Positions 26,486 to 35,440 of a stretch of DNA of 64,000 nucleotides are shown in pieces. The number at the start of each line of letters is the position of its first letter. Position 1 is the stretch's first letter. The notes under the pieces are model-generated. The model was not told where the DNA came from and did not search any database. It was given only the letters and a program-made list of their open reading frames with translations. Made by a program: the position numbers and the translations under genes. The stretch comes from Sva-07 sp963715825 (GTDB taxonomy: Bacteria > Actinomycetota > Acidimicrobiia > Acidimicrobiales > Ilumatobacteraceae), in contig CAVQSI010000031.1 in NCBI GenBank assembly GCA_963715825.1, positions 1 through 64,000 of the forward strand, written 5' to 3'.

Positions 26486-26808
26486 CCGATCTGCCTCACC
26501 GCGCCGAACTCTGGTGGTGCGAACCACCCGAGATCGGTCGACGACCGGTCGTGGTGCTGTCTCGTGATGCAGCCATCCCGAGGCTGCGCCGGACTCTCGT
26601 CGCGCCATGCACGACCATCATTCGCGGCCTGGCAAACGAGGTGCTGCTCGAACCCGGCGACGATCCGGTGCCACGACGAACCGCCGTCAATCTCGACTCG
26701 GTCGAGTCGGTCTCCGTCGGGTTGCTCGTCGAGCGCCTCGGTCGGCTCAGCGACGCTCGCCTGCGCGAGATCTGCGCGGCGCTCGAGGTGGCCACCGAGT
26801 GCCGCTGA
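26482..26808 (+). CDS. mazF: MazF/PemK-family toxin with damaged antitoxin
   Basis: Complete toxin-like frame of 108 residues: HRAELWWCEPPEIGRRPVVVLSR, TLVAPCTTIIRGLANEVLL, AVNLDSVESVSVGLLVERLGRLSD and the C-terminal helix. GELWW of the family is AELWW here. The start overlaps the stop of the antitoxin remnant. An active MazF without antitoxin would be harmful, so the toxin is silent, the antitoxin break is an error, or another module cross-neutralises it. Confidence 0.82.
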   Translation: MTDLPHRAELWWCEPPEIGRRPVVVLSRDAAIPRLRRTLVAPCTTIIRGLANEVLLEPGDDPVPRRTAVNLDSVESVSVGLLVERLGRLSDARLREICAALEVATECR

Positions 26809-26840
26809 CGCTGGCGTCGACGGTCGCGATCGAGCGCTGA

Positions 26841-27740
26841 CGCGGCAACGAGGACCAACGGCCCGGAACCGAGCGTCCTGGCCGAGGCGTCCCGGAGCCG
26901 GACTGGGGCGACATCATCCCACCGTTCCGGGACTTCCCCGGATACAACTGGACGATTGCCGGACGTGCAATCTGGAACAACGGCTGCGTGCCACCCCCGG
27001 TTCCCGAGCAGGTCACCCCGGAGGCACCGACGCTGGTCGAGCCGACCTGCGACGCTCCCGGTGACGTGATCATCAACCCCGTCGACGGCGTCGTCTACAA
27101 CGAGACGCTCCACGACGACGGCTCGATCACCATCACCGCAACCGCCGCCACCGGCTACGTCCTCACCGACGGAGCAACCACCACCTGGACCTACACCCAG
27201 GAACAGCTGGCCCAACTCCCCGACGACCACGAGATGTGCGCAACGCCGCCCATCCTCGAGGACGCCACCCCCGTTGCACCAACGCTGGTCGAGCCGACCT
27301 GCGACGCTCCCGGTGACGTGATCATCAACCCCGTCGACGGCGTCGTCTACAACGAGACGCTCCACGACGACGGCTCGATCACCATCACCGCAACCGCCGC
27401 CACCGGCTACGTCCTCACCGACGGAGCAACCACCACCTGGACCTACACCCAGGAACAGCTGGCCCAACTCCCCGACGACCACGAGATGTGCGTGGCATCG
27501 TTGCCGCCGACCGTGATCCAACCGGACGCACCGACCGCCGTCCAACCGACCGCCGTCCAACCGACGGCGACGGCACCGACGGTCACCGAGCCCGCGGTCA
27601 TCGCACCGACGGTCACCGAACCCGCGGTCGTCGAGACGCCGACCGCCGGCACCGCAGAGTCGGCTGCCGTCCCTGCGGCCCCGACGACGCTGCCCAGCAC
27701 GGGTAGCGAGACGAGCTCGGACGCCGGGCGTACCCCTCGA
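26841..27740 (+). pseudogene. truncated LPXTG surface protein with tandem repeat
   Basis: Open frame without a start codon or signal peptide. PDWGDIIPPFRDFPGYNWTI is followed by two 84-residue repeats, each beginning TLVEPTCDAPGDVIINPVDG and ending LAQLPDDHEMC; then a Pro/Thr-rich stalk (TAVQPTAVQPTATAPTVTEP) and a sortase motif LPSTG (27690-27704). The hydrophobic anchor and basic tail expected after LPXTG are missing. It looks like the C-terminal part of a wall-anchored adhesin-like protein that has lost both ends. Confidence 0.7.
27031..27492 (+). repeat. 252-bp tandem repeat, two units
   Basis: Bases 27031-27240 recur at 27283-27492 with no difference that I can see, a period of exactly 252 bp (84 codons), in frame. 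The 42-bp linker between them is not conserved. Confidence 0.9.
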
Positions 27741-27809
27741 TGTCGTCGTGGAACGTCTGGTCGTCGGCCATCCGCCGATCCTGGCGAGCACCCGGACAAG
27801 CCATCACCA

Positions 27810-27854
27810 AGCGATGAGTTTCCGCGCGGACGGGTCGCGCGGAAACTCATCGCT
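27810..27854. terminator. perfect 19-bp hairpin, likely bidirectional terminator
   Basis: AGCGATGAGTTTCCGCGCG and its exact complement flank a 7-nt loop (GACGGGT). It lies between the rightward surface-protein remnant and the end of the leftward acyl-CoA synthetase gene, where a bidirectional terminator is expected. There is no T-run, as is usual in high-GC actinobacteria. Confidence 0.65.
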
Positions 27855-27880
27855 CGGGGGTGGGTGCGGACCGTCGGGGC

Positions 27881-29443
27881 TCAGGAGCGCAGCAGCTTGC
27901 CGGTCGCGTTGCGGGGGAGCTCGTCGACGAAGTTCACGTCGCGGGGCACCTTGTGGCGGGCGAGGCGGGAGGCAACGAACGACCGGACCCCGTCGGCGTC
28001 GATCGACCCGCCCGGTCGCCGCACGACGAACGCCGCCAACCGCTGACCGAACTGGTCGTCGGGAACTCCGACCACCATCACGTCGACGACGTCGTCGAGC
28101 GACAGCACCGCCTCTTCGACCTCGAGCGGGAACACGTTCTCGCCGCCGCTGACGATCATGTCGTCGGCCCGACCGGTCACGAACAGTCGGCCCTCGTCGT
28201 CGAAGAACCCGACGTCTCCCGACGACATCAGCCCCCGCACCCGGTCCTTGGTACCACCTCCGGTGTACTCGCTGAACTGGCCGTCGCTGCCCACCACGAT
28301 CAGCCCGATCTCGCCCGCCGCCAGGGGGTCGCCACGCTCGTCGACCACCTCGACCACCGTGCCGGGGATGACCCGACCCGCGGTGCCCGGCGCAGCCCGC
28401 AGATCCTCCGGGGTCGCGAGCGTCGCCTGGCCGACCTCGGTGGAGCCGTAGAGGTTGTACAGGTTGTCGCCGAAGCGGTCCATCCACTCCAACGCGACCG
28501 CCGCCGGGAGCGCCGAGCCCGAGCAGGCCACGATCCGCAGCGACGACAGGTCACGCCCTGCGGTGTCGGCGGCCAGGATCCGCTGGAGCATCACCGGCAC
28601 GACGGCCAGCACGTCCGCCCGCTCGGCCTCGACCGCGTCGAGTGTCGTAGCGACGTCGAAGGAACGCACCAGCACCGCCGTCGACGCCGTCGCTGCGGCA
28701 ACGGTGAGCTGCGCGAGGCCCCACGCATGGAACAGCGGCGTCGGGATCACGGCGATGTCGCCGGCGCCGTACGGGATGCGCTCCAGCACACCGAGCGCCG
28801 ACGACAGGCCCGCAGGACGGTGTCGGCGGGCACCCTTGGGCGTGCCGGTCGTCCCCGAGGTCAACAGCACCGGGGCCACCGGCTTGCTCGGCAGCAACGG
28901 CCTCGACGAACCGAGCCCGCGGACGTCGGCGACGGACCGGTGGGATCCGGGATCGCCGTCGGCCACGATGACGTGGCCGTCGAAGCCGGAGTTCTCGACG
29001 ACCGCCCGCAGGTCGCTGTCGACCACCACGGCGCGCACGCCCTCCCGGGCGAGGACCTCACCGAGCTGCGGCGCCGCGAACCCGGTGTTCAGGTACACGC
29101 ACGCCAGACCCGCCTTCGCGGCAGCGATCGACACCTCGACGAAGTCGCGATGGTTGGCACACAACACCCCGAGGTGGTCGCCGCCGGCGAGGCCGAGCGC
29201 CCGGAACCCCTGCGCCAGCGCCGACGAGGTGCGGTCGAGCTCGCCGAACGTCACCGACCCGCGATGGTCGACGACCGCCACCCGCGAGCGATGCCGGACG
29301 GCAGCAGCGGTGTAGAGCGCAGCGAGACTCGGCCCCCAACGCGTCAGCGCAGCCGCGGTAGCTGCGATCTGCCTCGGATCGAGCCAGCCGAGCCGACGGG
29401 CGAGCTGAACGCTGTCACTGACGGCCACGCTCCAGTCTCGCAC
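27881..29443 (-). CDS. AMP-forming acyl-CoA synthetase / ligase
   Basis: ANL-superfamily enzyme of 520 residues. Core motifs: LLTSGTTGTPKGARR (P-loop), NLYGSTEVGQ (A5), SGDVGFFDDEGRLFVTGRADDMI (A7-A8) and PRNATGKLLRS with the catalytic Lys (A10). It should activate a carboxylic acid with ATP and CoA, probably a fatty acid; the chain length is not readable. GTG start; a second GTG five codons later is possible. It stands alone, bounded downstream by the hairpin at 27810. Confidence 0.9.
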   Translation of the reverse strand: MRDWSVAVSDSVQLARRLGWLDPRQIAATAAALTRWGPSLAALYTAAAVRHRSRVAVVDHRGSVTFGELDRTSSALAQGFRALGLAGGDHLGVLCANHRDFVEVSIAAAKAGLACVYLNTGFAAPQLGEVLAREGVRAVVVDSDLRAVVENSGFDGHVIVADGDPGSHRSVADVRGLGSSRPLLPSKPVAPVLLTSGTTGTPKGARRHRPAGLSSALGVLERIPYGAGDIAVIPTPLFHAWGLAQLTVAAATASTAVLVRSFDVATTLDAVEAERADVLAVVPVMLQRILAADTAGRDLSSLRIVACSGSALPAAVALEWMDRFGDNLYNLYGSTEVGQATLATPEDLRAAPGTAGRVIPGTVVEVVDERGDPLAAGEIGLIVVGSDGQFSEYTGGGTKDRVRGLMSSGDVGFFDDEGRLFVTGRADDMIVSGGENVFPLEVEEAVLSLDDVVDVMVVGVPDDQFGQRLAAFVVRRPGGSIDADGVRSFVASRLARHKVPRDVNFVDELPRNATGKLLRS

Positions 29444-29478
29444 CTGGAGCCCGGCAGCGGCCTGCCCGACCGGTCATG

Positions 29479-30972
29479 TCAGTCGGCGTCGCCGTAGGTC
29501 GTCAGGCGAAGCCCGGCGGCGTCCGACGTGGCGCGCACGACGACCCGGTCGCCGACGAGCACCGGCTCCGGGCCGAGGATCGACCATCGCTCGGTGCCGT
29601 CGAGGTCGACCCCCGCAACTCTCGTGCCGAGCGTGGCGGTGCGCAGCACGACGAAACCATCACCGGCGACCGCCAGCGCCTGCAGCGCACCCGGCACCAT
29701 CACCAACTGTTCGACCGTGTCACCGCTCGAGGCATCGACCAGCTGCATCGCCGCGCCACCGCGGGTCGCCACCTGCAGCAACGCTCCGCCCTCGATCGGG
29801 TGGAAGCCGACTTCGGCGCCACCGTCGCGCTGCCAGGCGACGGCCGCATCGTCGCCGTCGACGGCGACACCGGCGACGGATCCCGGCGCGGTCACGACGA
29901 ACTCGGAGTCGGACACCGGGGTGAGCGATCGCGCCGGCGACGGCACGGAAGCGTCGGTGGCCGACCGTCGACCATCCGGCCCGATGAGCACGACCGAGCC
30001 GGTGTCGTCGACGGCGACGACACGGTCGCCGACGACGACCGGCGTCACGGGGCCGACCTCCAACTCGCCGACGGTCGTCGGCGACGCGAACTCGGATGTC
30101 AGGTCGAAGGCGAGCAACTCGCCGTCGACGATCGAGTACCAGGCGCCTCGACCGTCGGTGATCCAGCCTCCTGGTCGACCATCGGCGTCGGGGTCGCTGG
30201 CGATCTCGCCGACCTCGGTGCCCGACGACGCGTCGATCAGCACGACGAACTCGTCCGGCGACGACGGGAGCCGGGCGACGAAGCGGGTCCCGACCAGCCC
30301 GACGTGGCCATCGTTCGGCTGCGCGTCGGTCGACCAGCGGATCTCGCCGGTACTCATGTCGACGCCGGTGACGATCGGCCCCGGTTCGCCGGACTGCTCG
30401 ACCACCAGCAGGTCACCGACCGAACCGACGACGGCCACCTCGCTCGGGCCGGCCGACTGGGGAAGCGTCCAACGCTGCTCGCCGGTGAGCGCATCGAACG
30501 CCAGCAGTGCCGTCTCCGATTCCTCGCTGCCCGCCGCGCCCGGGCGTTCGACCGCCGCGACGACCAGTTCACGCCCGACCACTTCCACCCAGTGATCACC
30601 GACCTCGTCGATGTCGACCGTCCAGCGTTCCGTTGCCGTACGCGGCAGGCGACGATCCTCGGACCCGGCGAACACCGACCGATCGGGTGGCCCGACGACG
30701 GCAGGTGTCACATCGTCGGCGTCCCCACCCGGCGCCCGAGCGGTGAACGGGTCGAGCACCACCAGTGCCACGGCGACCACCACGATTACGACGACGACCG
30801 CGACGATGGCGGCAGCCGGCACCGCGCCGAGCCACCGCCGAGTCGTGTGGTCGTCGCTCTGGTCGGGTGGCTGCTCGACCGGTTGTTCGTCGAGACGATC
30901 GACGGGCAGGCTCGGCGCAGGTGGCGGGCCGTCGTAGCCGGGTTTCCAGATCTCGTCGTGATCGTCCACCAC
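29479..30972 (-). CDS. membrane-anchored PQQ-like beta-propeller protein
   Basis: Protein of 497 residues with a Pro-rich cytoplasmic N-terminus, one membrane helix (WLGAVPAAAIVAVVVVIVVV, about residues 47-72) and an extracellular propeller of PQQ/WD40-like blades (LLAFDALTGEQRWTLP, GVDMSTGEIRWS, VLIDASSGTEVGE, LAFDLTSEF). No enzymatic motif seen. Such proteins act as scaffolds or sensors at the actinobacterial cell surface. Confidence 0.72.
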   Translation of the reverse strand: MVDDHDEIWKPGYDGPPPAPSLPVDRLDEQPVEQPPDQSDDHTTRRWLGAVPAAAIVAVVVVIVVVAVALVVLDPFTARAPGGDADDVTPAVVGPPDRSVFAGSEDRRLPRTATERWTVDIDEVGDHWVEVVGRELVVAAVERPGAAGSEESETALLAFDALTGEQRWTLPQSAGPSEVAVVGSVGDLLVVEQSGEPGPIVTGVDMSTGEIRWSTDAQPNDGHVGLVGTRFVARLPSSPDEFVVLIDASSGTEVGEIASDPDADGRPGGWITDGRGAWYSIVDGELLAFDLTSEFASPTTVGELEVGPVTPVVVGDRVVAVDDTGSVVLIGPDGRRSATDASVPSPARSLTPVSDSEFVVTAPGSVAGVAVDGDDAAVAWQRDGGAEVGFHPIEGGALLQVATRGGAAMQLVDASSGDTVEQLVMVPGALQALAVAGDGFVVLRTATLGTRVAGVDLDGTERWSILGPEPVLVGDRVVVRATSDAAGLRLTTYGDAD

Positions 30973-31066
30973 GTCGGACCCTACGGCGCGTTCGGCCTCG
31001 ATGCCGGACGGCGCTTCCAGGTCTGGACTGATCCGCCGATCTCATCGATCCCATAGCCTCGGCCCC

Positions 31067-32041
31067 ATGCGGATCGTCGTCGTCGGAGCCGGAGCGGTCG
31101 GCGGGGTCGTCGCCGCCAACCTCGCCATGGCGGGCACGCCGGTCGTCGCCGTGGCCCGCGGCGAACACGGCACCGTGATGCGCGAGTCGGGCCTTCGCTA
31201 CGAGTCACCCAACGGGACCACGGTCGTCGACCTACCCGTCGCCATGTCGGTCGGCGAGGTCGACGTCACCGACGACGACGTGTTCCTGCTCGGCGTCAAG
31301 GGCCAGGACACCGTCGGCGTGCTGAACGATCTCCGCGCCGCCGGCGTCACCGACCAGCCGATCGTGTGCATGCAGAACGGCGTCGAGAACGAACGCCAGG
31401 CGCTGCGGCTGTTCCCCAACGTGTACGGCATGGTCGTCATGCTCCCCGCCGACCATCTCGCTGCGGGCGTGGTGCGCGTCTGGACGGCGCCGAGTTCCGG
31501 GCTCCTCGACGTCGGCCGTTACCCCCACGGCATCGACGACCTCAGCGTGCAGCTCGCCGCCACCCTCGAAGCGGCCACGTTCGGCTCGATTCCGCGCCCC
31601 GACATCATGAGCTGGAAGTACCGCAAGCTGTTGATGAACCTCAACAACGCCATCGAAGCGGTGTGCGGCCGGTCGGGATTCGCCGGCCCCCTCGGCGAGA
31701 TGGTGCAGGCCGAGGGCGACGCGGTGCTCGCCGCTGCCGGCATCACGGTGATCAGCGCCGAAGACGACCTCGCCCGCCGCGGCGACGCCCTCCAGATCCA
31801 GCCCGTCGGCGACCAGCAACGGCGCGACGGCGGGTCGTCGTGGCAGAGCCTGCAACGTGGCACCGGCACGATCGAGACCGACTTCCTCACCGGCGAGATC
31901 GTGCTGCTCGGCCGACTCCACGGCGTGCCGACCCCGGCCAATCGCGCCCTGCAGGACCTCGCCGCCGAGATGGCCCGCACCGGCGAACCGCCCGCATCAC
32001 GCACCGTCGACGACGTCCTCCGAGCCATCGACGCCACCTGA
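31067..32041 (+). CDS. ketopantoate reductase (PanE/ApbA) family protein
   Basis: Oxidoreductase of 324 residues. MRIVVVGAGAVGGVVAANLA binds NADP(H); VFLLGVKGQDT and QPIVCMQNGVENE are the PanE signature blocks, and WKYRKLLMNLNNAIEAVCG contains the catalytic Lys and the Asn of the active site. Whether it makes pantoate or acts on another 2-oxoacid is uncertain: many actinobacterial paralogues exist and no other pantothenate gene is near. Confidence 0.82.
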   Translation: MRIVVVGAGAVGGVVAANLAMAGTPVVAVARGEHGTVMRESGLRYESPNGTTVVDLPVAMSVGEVDVTDDDVFLLGVKGQDTVGVLNDLRAAGVTDQPIVCMQNGVENERQALRLFPNVYGMVVMLPADHLAAGVVRVWTAPSSGLLDVGRYPHGIDDLSVQLAATLEAATFGSIPRPDIMSWKYRKLLMNLNNAIEAVCGRSGFAGPLGEMVQAEGDAVLAAAGITVISAEDDLARRGDALQIQPVGDQQRRDGGSSWQSLQRGTGTIETDFLTGEIVLLGRLHGVPTPANRALQDLAAEMARTGEPPASRTVDDVLRAIDAT

Positions 32042-32081
32042 CTCCCCGACCCTGCCGCTCCGCCAGCGATCAGCCCCGCAC

Positions 32082-32137
32082 CCCGTTTGCGAGCAGTTTC
32101 GCGTGACCCGTCCCGCCCGAATCTGCGCGCAAACGGG
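32082..32137. repeat. dispersed palindromic intergenic repeat, copy 1
   Basis: CCCGTTTGCG ... CGCAAACGGG around a core GTGACCCGTCCCGCCC. The two arms can pair over about 20 bases with three mismatches. It lies between two rightward genes. Shares the core ATTCnGGTGACCCGTCCCACC (either strand) with the other four copies. Confidence 0.75.
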
Positions 32138-32168
32138 ATGGGGGCGAGCGCCGCGCGAGACTCGGGGC

Positions 32169-32621
32169 ATGGCATCGCTGACTCTGCTCTGCACCGACGG
32201 ATCCGACGGGGCGGTCGAGGCGCTGCGTGCGTCGCTGCCGATCCTGGCGCCCGCCGACCGAACGATCGTGGTGACCGTCGAGTCGTCGACCGACCCCGAC
32301 CTCACCGTCGGCTCGGGCTTCGCCGGGCGGGTGTCCGACGACCTGTCCGACCAGATCGAGACCAGCGGCGACCACGTGGCCAAGCAGATCCTCGACCACA
32401 CCGTGGCGGCGCTCGGACTCGACGACGTGGAGATCATGGCGATCGTCGGTCGACCCGGGCCGGCGATCTGCGAGCTGGCCGAGTCACTGGGCGCCACGGC
32501 GATCGTGATCGGCAGCAGCGGGCGCAGCGGGCTCCGCCGGGCGATGATCGGCTCCACCTCGGACCACGTGGTCCGCCATGCAGAGTGCCCCGTCGTCGTC
32601 CAAGGCGTCGGCCACCGCTGA
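32169..32621 (+). CDS. universal stress protein (UspA family)
   Basis: Single-domain Usp of 150 residues. LTLLCTDGSDGAVEAL carries the first nucleotide-binding Asp; the C-terminal GSSGRSGLRRAMIGSTSDHV then VRHAECPVVV is the ATP-binding G-2X-G-9X-G(S/T) motif, so it belongs to the ATP-binding subclass. Typically induced in stasis or hypoxia in actinobacteria. Flanked on both sides by copies of the palindromic repeat. Confidence 0.88.
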   Translation: MASLTLLCTDGSDGAVEALRASLPILAPADRTIVVTVESSTDPDLTVGSGFAGRVSDDLSDQIETSGDHVAKQILDHTVAALGLDDVEIMAIVGRPGPAICELAESLGATAIVIGSSGRSGLRRAMIGSTSDHVVRHAECPVVVQGVGHR

Positions 32622-32664
32622 CCGCCGCGCACCACCGTCCCCGATCACCCCTCCCGCCCCACCG

Positions 32665-32726
32665 CAGACGCGTCTGTGCGCAGATTCGGGTGGGACGGTC
32701 CACCGGAATCTGCGCACAAACGTCTG
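32665..32726. repeat. dispersed palindromic intergenic repeat, copy 2
   Basis: The best-preserved palindrome of the family: CAGACGCGTCTGTGCGCAGA pairs with TCTGCGCACAAACGTCTG and the stem continues through ATTCGGGTGG/CCACCGGAAT around GACGGT. It lies between convergent genes and may terminate both. Confidence 0.8.
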
Positions 32727-32761
32727 GGGCGCTGGGGCGCTGGGGTGCTGGGGTGCTGGGG

Positions 32762-34084
32762 TCAGCCGCCGCCGGAGACGTAGTCGGCGTCGATGCCCAT
32801 GTCGACGATGCGGTGGTAGGCGGCGTCACACACGACGACCGGATCCATGCCCGGTTCGGGGTAGAGCGTGAGGAGTTCACCATCTTCCATCCAGCGGATC
32901 GCTCCATCGTTGAGCTGCAGCAGCGCCTGGATCTCGGGATCGTCGCTCTCGTCGCATCCGAGCGTCCGGGTCGGCGCCGTGACCGTCGGCTCGGCGACCG
33001 GCGGTGCCGCTGGTGCCGCTGGTGCCGCGGTCGGCGGGACGGTGACCGCAGGTGCCGGTGTGGCGGGGGCAGCCGGGGTCGCCGGCGCTTCTGGGGTCGG
33101 GGTCGTCTGCGGCGTCTCGATGGGCTGTCCGCCACCGACCTGGTTCGCCGGGGCCGGCGCCTCGGGCGCTGCGGCCGGGGGGTTGGTCGTCGTTTGGGCG
33201 CTGGGGATCTTGCGCAGCCCGACGACGTGGCCGGCGGTCTCCGACGGCTTCGTGGTTGCAGAGAACGTGCCGAGATCGCTGGCGTCGAGGATCTCGTAGC
33301 CGGCCGGCGGCTGGACCATCACCGTGTACTGGCGCAGGGGGATCGTGTGCCACGCCCTGCCGTTCGCGTCGGTCCGGTCGGCGACGTGGAAGGGAACCTG
33401 CGTCGTCGGGTCGGTGAACATCACGATCACACCGGCACCAGCCACCGGCTTCGCCGAGGACTTGCCGTCGGTCCAGTCGAACACGGCGACCTCCATGGTC
33501 TGGGTCGTGGTGGCAGTCGTGGTGCCCGACCCTGCGGGAACGGCGGAGGCCGGTGTGGTCGTCGTCGGGACCACGGCGACCGGGGCGGAGGCCGGAGCGC
33601 TCAGTCGGGAGAGCGTGAACTCGGCCGACTTCGGGTTCGGCGAGACCTTGCCGTGGAGTGTCCAGGTGTTGCCGGCGACCTTGATCCAGGTGCAGTCGAG
33701 ACGGTTGACGCACTTCGAGCCGGCCGGTACCGGGCTGGGCCCGTCGATGTCGTCGATGTTCGCCAGGGTGCTCTTCGGGGTGGGGACGGTCTGGATCAGA
33801 TACTCGCCGTCGGGAAGTGCCGCCGTCCAGGTGGCCTTGGTGCTGGTGGCCACCGACCCGCCGACCTTTGCGGTCGAGGTCAGGGGATCGATCACCTGGT
33901 AGACGGTGGTGGTCACTTCACCGTTGGCGATCGCGCCCAGCCCGGACTGGCGGAGGTTGATGGCGACGTTGGTGGTGGGAGGTGTTCCGAGTGGAACCGA
34001 CGGGGTCGGTGCGAAGTGGAGGCCACCGAAGACGATGGCAGCGGCGGCCGTGAGGCCGGCGAGTGAGGTGGTGAGTGGGTTCAT
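32762..34084 (-). CDS. exported Pro/Thr/Ala-rich protein with prealbumin-like modules
   Basis: Protein of 440 residues with a short signal peptide (MNPLTTSLAGLTAAAAIVFG). Two beta-rich modules follow: LPDGEYLIQTVPTPKSTLAN and VMFTDPTTQVPFHVADRTDANGRAWHTIPL, the latter like the carboxypeptidase-regulatory or prealbumin-like folds of surface proteins. A long Pro/Ala/Thr linker leads to a C-terminal Cys-containing domain (LGCDESDDPEIQALLQLNDG). There is no LPXTG. AAGGAG lies 10 nt before the ATG. Function unknown. Confidence 0.65.
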   Translation of the reverse strand: MNPLTTSLAGLTAAAAIVFGGLHFAPTPSVPLGTPPTTNVAINLRQSGLGAIANGEVTTTVYQVIDPLTSTAKVGGSVATSTKATWTAALPDGEYLIQTVPTPKSTLANIDDIDGPSPVPAGSKCVNRLDCTWIKVAGNTWTLHGKVSPNPKSAEFTLSRLSAPASAPVAVVPTTTTPASAVPAGSGTTTATTTQTMEVAVFDWTDGKSSAKPVAGAGVIVMFTDPTTQVPFHVADRTDANGRAWHTIPLRQYTVMVQPPAGYEILDASDLGTFSATTKPSETAGHVVGLRKIPSAQTTTNPPAAAPEAPAPANQVGGGQPIETPQTTPTPEAPATPAAPATPAPAVTVPPTAAPAAPAAPPVAEPTVTAPTRTLGCDESDDPEIQALLQLNDGAIRWMEDGELLTLYPEPGMDPVVVCDAAYHRIVDMGIDADYVSGGG

Positions 34085-34266
34085 GACGATGCTCCTTGGT
34101 TCGGTGCCCGGCCTCGTGCCGAACTGGTTGATGGGGCCATGGTCCGCGAGGGGTGCGAAAACCGCGTGAAAACCCCGACGGGCCCACCCGCCGGAGCGGA
34201 TGGGCCCATCGGGGCTGGATGGGTGACCGGCTGCGTCGCCGGTTGCGTCGGTGTTGCGTGGATGGT

Positions 34267-35355
34267 TCAGGGCGTCTCGACGCCGCAGGTCGTGAGCCAG
34301 TGGACCGTGCCGTTGTGCAGCGGGAGATGAGCGTCGTTGATCATCGTGCTGCCGTCGGTGAGCGTGAACTCGACGGTGAACGGGATCGACTCGGGGAACC
34401 CGATCGGCCCGGCAGGGGTGGTCAGCTCGAGCGGACCGATCTGGCCGACGTCGACCACGGTGGCGCCGGCGATCGACCCGGTCGTGCGCTGGACGTACTC
34501 GGTGCAGACGTCGTCGCCGAACGACAGCGGGACCGCCGGGTGCAGCGTGGTCAGCAGATCGGCGGTGTCGCCGGTGCGGTGATCCTCGACGAAGCCGTCC
34601 AGGAACTCGTCGACCAGTGCGGCCTCCGAGACAACCGGAGCGTCAGCGCCGGCGGCGTCGGCGCCCGGGCTGACAGGAGCGACGGGCTCGATGTCGAAGC
34701 ACTCCGATTCGAAGATCGATCCGTCGTCGGGGCCGACCGGGAAGACCGTTCCGGGTCCATCGTTCAGGGCCGGCAGCAGGTCGACCGGCAGGGCGTCGGG
34801 CTCGTCGGGGACGAGCTCGAACCTGGTCACCTCGTGGTCGCCGTACTGGACGATCGGCAGCGGCGAGTCGAACGTGCCCGACTGGACGGGAACCTGCACC
34901 GGCTCGCCACCGTTGACCGTCGGCCCCTCGACCCAGATCCATCCGGAGTCGAGGCCGTAGACCTCGCCGCGCACCCAGATGCCCGAGCTCGAGTCGCCGT
35001 GGACGACGTTCGCGCAGAGGGTGCTCAGACCCACGGGATCCGAGGTCTCCTCGACCGCAACGACGACAGGCTCGTCGACGGTGACCGGCTCGTCCTCGCG
35101 GGGCGTCTCGACGTCGCGGGGCGTCTCGACGTCGCGGAGCGTCTCGACGTCGGCCGCCGGCGCAGCGACTGCGGGAGGCGGATTCTCGGCACGGTCGTCG
35201 TCGCTGCCCGTGCTGGTGACGCTGTACGCCCCGAACACCAGAGCGGACACGAAGAGCCCGGTGGCGACTGCGCCGCCGGCGATCTTGGCACCTCGGCGTC
35301 CACCGGTCTGGTCCTGGCTGCTGGTGTTCTCGTTGCTGTTCTGGCGGTTGTCCAT
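34267..35355 (-). CDS. single-pass membrane protein with extracellular domain
   Basis: Protein of 362 residues: Asn/Gln-rich cytoplasmic start, basic GGRRGAKIAGG, one membrane helix (AVATGLFVSALVFGAYSVT), a low-complexity spacer in which DVETPR or DVETLR occurs three times, then a beta-rich ectodomain with four Cys (LCANVV, ESECFD, DDVCTEYV, TTCGVETP). A GAGGAGCA site precedes the ATG. Same strand as the next two exported or receptor genes, but gaps of 90-180 bp argue against tight coupling. Function unknown. Confidence 0.65.
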   Translation of the reverse strand: MDNRQNSNENTSSQDQTGGRRGAKIAGGAVATGLFVSALVFGAYSVTSTGSDDDRAENPPPAVAAPAADVETLRDVETPRDVETPREDEPVTVDEPVVVAVEETSDPVGLSTLCANVVHGDSSSGIWVRGEVYGLDSGWIWVEGPTVNGGEPVQVPVQSGTFDSPLPIVQYGDHEVTRFELVPDEPDALPVDLLPALNDGPGTVFPVGPDDGSIFESECFDIEPVAPVSPGADAAGADAPVVSEAALVDEFLDGFVEDHRTGDTADLLTTLHPAVPLSFGDDVCTEYVQRTTGSIAGATVVDVGQIGPLELTTPAGPIGFPESIPFTVEFTLTDGSTMINDAHLPLHNGTVHWLTTCGVETP

Positions 35356-35440
35356 GATGCTGCTCCTCGGTTCGCACCGGCTCGGTGCCGATGTCGTGGG
35401 AACAGCGTCGAATGGCGCCGTGAGAACAGCGTGAAAAGCG

